This document shows, piece by piece, positions 60,539 through 64,000 of a DNA stretch of 64,000 bases; the first letter of the stretch is position 1, and every line of letters starts with the position of its first letter. The position numbers and the translations under genes were made by a program. Location of the stretch: NCBI RefSeq assembly GCF_048128805.1, contig NC_136005.1, positions 13,294,975 to 13,358,974 on the forward strand. Direction: 5' to 3'. This stretch comes from Centroberyx gerrardi. Taxonomy: Eukaryota > Chordata > Actinopteri > Beryciformes > Berycidae. Under the pieces are notes generated by a model, which was given only the letters and a program-made list of their open reading frames with translations, was not told where the DNA came from and ran no database searches.

Positions 60539-62311
60539 TATTACACAAGAAGCTTTGTTTCAACAGACCAGCAGGGTCTTGTGTGTTGGCTCTAAAGGGA
60601 AGAGTCTTAACCACTCCTTTCTAACTCTCCACCCCCACTGCTGGAGATACAGAGACACTGGCCTCACAACCTGAACCCAAAAGGCCGTATAGAGCCCCAC
60701 ACACATTCAATAGTGTATCACCATTTTAGATTAAAAGGCGCTTCTTCCCTGCCGTTTATGCTGACGAATCTCTGTAGTTATTATTCTGTCTGTATCCTAT
60801 CACAAAAAAAAACCAATAAAATACTAAAGCAACCTGACAGGACAGCCTGGATAGCCTTACCATCCTTGAAGAGTTTAAGAGTCTTTCTAAGAGTCTTTTG
60901 GTGTGCATGAAACAGAATGTAGAAATGGCAGCAATTTTTTTTTTTTTTAATCAAATAATTATATGTTTTACCAATGACTGATTAAAAAAAATTATGATTA
61001 CTTTCTCACCCAGAGATGAGGATGTCAGTTGTGGTCATGGTGCAGGTGACCACAGGCTGCAGTGAGTGCTCACTGCTTCACAGAAAAGATTGACAAATGA
61101 CATAGATCAATAAAACAGAAGGACAATGAGGTGGAGCTGTGATAGAATAAATATATACAGTATATAAAAAAAAAATTTAAAAAAATGTTCAAGCTATACT
61201 GCCCCTGCAGTGAGTATCTTGTGCAGAGCTGGACAGCTAGCTAACAGTGTGAAGTCCTCCAATAATCACAAGGCGTAACTTTTCTTGAAGACATTTAAGT
61301 GATTCAACACTGTGAAACTGCAAAACATACAAGATGGAAAAATAAATTAGACTAAATATTGTACAGACCATGTATATGAGAACAAACAACAATTCTACCA
61401 ATTGTGTCTCAACCCTTGGCTGCACCACTTTACAAGAAAATATGATGAATTCCTCAGCAAAGTGCTCAAATACAACAACATACTGGACACATTGTTTGCC
61501 TATCACACAATCCAGTTTCAGTCCATGACATCAAACAATGCCAATGCAAGGAAACAAATAGCTCTCAAAGTAGCAAGGCAAGTGACAGCATTAGCTTAAA
61601 CCACATGGTAACAATATAGACTAGAGAGATAACTTACTCCTCTTCCTTTAAAACATTAGATACACGGTAGAACGTAACACACAGGTGTACTTACAGACAA
61701 ATAGTGGCCAAGGCAACATTGTAAAAGATAGTAATTGCAGTCGAAAAGCAGGGAGGTGTTCCTCAAGGCATGTCCTCAGACAACTGAACAAAAAAACCCT
61801 GCATCACCGATACTGAAACTCACCACTAGAGGTCAGGGTGTATCAACACAAATTTGGATCTTACCATAAATCAACCAAGTTAGATGTACTCTAATAGAGG
61901 GCAGCACACCAGCGACATGGGTACAATGAATTTAACAAGTAACAGACAAGGTAAATAAAATAAAATGACAGACAAGGCAACAAGAATAAAAACAAATAAG
62001 AGCCAAAGATTATAAATTGGCGTTAGATAAAAGTAAGTTTTGGAGGGTGATTTAAAAGATGACACTGACTCTGCCAGCCTGAGCAGGCAAGCCGTTCCAA
62101 AGCCACGGAGCCCTGATGGAAAAAGCCCGGTCACCTCTAGTCCTTGACCTGGACACAGGAACAGTCAGAAGGTTCCTGCCTGAGGATCTCAGACTGCACA
62201 CAGGTTCATTAAGAGAAAAAGGGGTGAGGCCATGCACAACTTTAAAATCCTAAAGCCACAGACTGTGAGCATTAACCTAAAGTACATTGTTTCACTCTTC
62301 TTCCTTGTCAG
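60539..62311. other. 3' flank of G6, class B spacer up to a recombination joint
   Basis: Class B pattern: deleted proximal polyadenylation signal, AATAAA near 60,815, class B-only segment (about 61,188-61,918), then the LINE fragment on - ending at TTGTCAG (62,305-62,311). Beyond that point it no longer follows the array spacer but the block upstream of G1. Confidence 0.75.
61919..62311 (-). mobile_element. L2-like LINE fragment, class B copy 3
   Basis: Same ORF2 tail. A short internal stretch differs from the other copies: GGTTCATTAAGAGAAAAAGGGGTGAGGCCATGCAC replaces the usual ATACAGGATC...GGGTCCAGG part. Confidence 0.7.
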
Positions 62312-63779
62312 CTACCACCACAACACTGCAACATTATTAAATTGAAAGAAAATTTGGCTGCCATGGGCATGAAAATAAAAACTGATTTGCCAAATTACAT
62401 GTCAAAATTAGACTGATGAAGGAGATTTTGTTTTAATAAATGGAACAAGGCAGATGGAAACACTGATAGGCAGATTTATGAAAAAGCTCAATTTGTGACT
62501 TCAGTGGACTTGCACTGATGGAGATGCTGCGCCCTCTCATGGTCAAAAGGCAGAACGACTATAAAATTCTTATTTCAAACATGTCTGACTCTGGCCCTCT
62601 CTGCTGGGTATAATGAGGTACTGACCAGATAATAACAGCAAGAGGTATTGCATCTATATGCAATACTACATCTGTTGGTATCTGACTGGATTGGTAAAGA
62701 CAAAAAAATAAAGATGTGATGTAGTCAGACTTGTATAGTACTGCAGACACACTCAATGAATGTGTCCTTATCTGAGATATTTCTTACAAGTCAAGTCACA
62801 TTTATTTATGAAATGCTCTCAATTGTGAATTCAGAAATCACACAAGACAGAAAAAGTACATCCCAGACTTTCAGAAACGGGGTCTTGCGTGTGTGTGTGT
62901 GAGTGTGTGTGAGAGAGAGAGAGAAAAAGAGCATGAATGCCAGTGTGTGTGCCTGTGCACGCCCTCATATGTGTACATGTGTGAGAGCACTAGACAACAC
63001 TACCTGCAGGCAAGGAAATGAACAGAAAGGAACGCTGGTAGGGAGAGACCATGCAATTATGCATCCAAATACAGTAAACCCAACATCTAATGGACATGGA
63101 AAGAAAACGATCATGAAAAATGATTTTGCATGCCTGAGTTTGTGTATGCATGTGCCTGCATACATGTATATGTGTTTATATGCAGGTGGGTATTTGTTTG
63201 CATCATATGAAAGCATATTTTCCAGTACTAAATGTTTAATTCTGGTCAATTAAAACATTAACAGACTAAGTAATAATATTGCTGTGGTCATCTAGCAGTC
63301 ATTTATATGATCAAGGTAATTTAGATTAAAACATTTGGTCTGTAGAGCATTGTGTGCTTTCATCAATGCTCAAGTCTGAAGATGGTAACTGTGGTTTCCA
63401 GCTTCTGTGTTTCCTTTATTTGGTCAGGGTGAATAGAAATGTGTGAGTGTGCTGTGAGAACACAACTGTCAAAAGATAACAAAGATTAATGATCGCATAG
63501 ATCCTCACCACAACTAGCGCTTACTAAAAGTGTTGCATCTTAGTGTTGCATCTTAGCTCAAGTGTAATTTCAGTTGCATGCATTCATCCAGCTACAGTTG
63601 GCTTCATATGGTAACACATAATAAGAGTGAAAATGAAACTCACCTTTTATACTTTACCTTATCTTCTTTTTTATTATAACACTTCAAGATTTTAGCTGTC
63701 ATTTTTAGCATATTTATATTTATTAGGTGTTATACAATGGATGGCAAATTAAATGAATGGTGGAAGAGAGTCTGACAGA
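62312..63779. repeat. second copy of the G1 upstream block
   Basis: Matches 39,397 to about 40,470 in order, from CTACCACCACAACACTGCAA through the GATGGAGATGCTGCGCCCTC landmark, a GT-rich tract and the GAAGATGGTAACTGTGG segment. It has insertions relative to the left copy. No gene is recognised in it; short frames are unsupported. Confidence 0.8.
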
Positions 63780-64000
63780 TGTGACAGAACTCTGAGTTGA
63801 ACCCATGACATACTGACTTCATGATATGTGCTTCAGCCTGCTGAGCCACCAGAAACACAAGCAGTTGCTTTAATTACAGTTTCATTGGAAATAGTATGTG
63901 ACAACACATCTCTCCGCTGACCTCACTATCTTCACAAAAAGACAATAACTGCAGAGCTGCAGGTACAGACAGGATGTGGCTATAAGAAGTCAGATTAAAG
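63780..64000 (+). promoter_or_regulatory. promoter module of a seventh protease gene (cut by window end)
   Basis: The tRNA-like head on - (about 63,780-63,853) is followed by TTCATTGGAAATA, GAACACATCTCTCC-type and GTACAGACAGGATGTGGCTATAAGAAGTCAGAT sequence. This is the same order as directly upstream of G1-G6. In those units the TATA box comes about 45 bases and the ATG about 100 bases after this point, so both should lie just past 64,000. Confidence 0.8.

Noticed and set aside
40793-64000. Regular tandem repeats considered as satellite DNA or an array artefact
   Set aside because: Units carry intact split genes with differing coding sequence and class-specific indels, so they are gene duplications. 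Assembly duplication could still affect the near-identical pairs G2/G3 and G5/G6.

Overview
The window looks like nuclear DNA of a teleost fish, probably a spiny-rayed (acanthomorph) species. The evidence is spliced vertebrate genes with GT-AG introns, dense CA/CT/TTC microsatellites, a fish-type L2-like LINE tail, tRNA-derived SINE heads and a Ty3/gypsy fossil. There is no prokaryotic organisation. Every confident host gene lies on the + strand. Identities were made by reading translations and recalling family sequences; no search was run.

Left part (about 1-30,640): one three-exon gene for a secreted FGF of the FGF7/10/22 subfamily, most likely fgf22. Exons are 5009-5381, 27278-27381 and 28975-29169, giving 223 aa. 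Intron 1 is about 21.9 kb and full of simple repeats. The 5' leader is CT/CA/GACT-repeat rich, and the 3'UTR probably ends near an AATAAA at 30,615.

Middle (30,641-40,738): intergenic DNA with no recognisable host gene. It holds a 24-base poly-G run and a badly decayed Ty3/gypsy retrotransposon remnant (about 35,900-38,700), followed by a block (39,397-40,790) that recurs near the right edge of the window.

Right part (40,739-64,000): a head-to-tail array of six complete five-exon serine protease genes (called G1-G6 here; 257-266 aa), with the promoter module of a seventh cut off by the window end. Intron phases 1-2-0-0, a signal peptide, a Glu-ended propeptide before Ile-Ile-Asn-Gly, an intact His/Asp/Ser triad and Lys-rich surfaces mark them as granule-type (granzyme/neutrophil/mast-cell) S1A proteases. 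The S1 pocket reads Gly189-Phe190-Cys191, as in human NSP4 (PRSS57). Human FGF22 also sits close to GZMM and PRSS57, so the array is probably a lineage-specific expansion at the fish 'met-ase' locus.

The array units fall into class A (G1-G3) and class B (G5, G6). G4 is a class A/class B mosaic and is the only copy with Phe190 replaced by Ser. Differences between the proteins lie mostly in substrate-binding loops, while class A spacers are almost identical. G2 and G3 carry a cysteine where granzyme A has its dimer-forming Cys93. Class B units lost the proximal polyadenylation signal through a roughly 450 bp deletion. Together the window shows a conserved growth-factor gene next to a fast-evolving immune-protease array shaped by unequal crossing-over.
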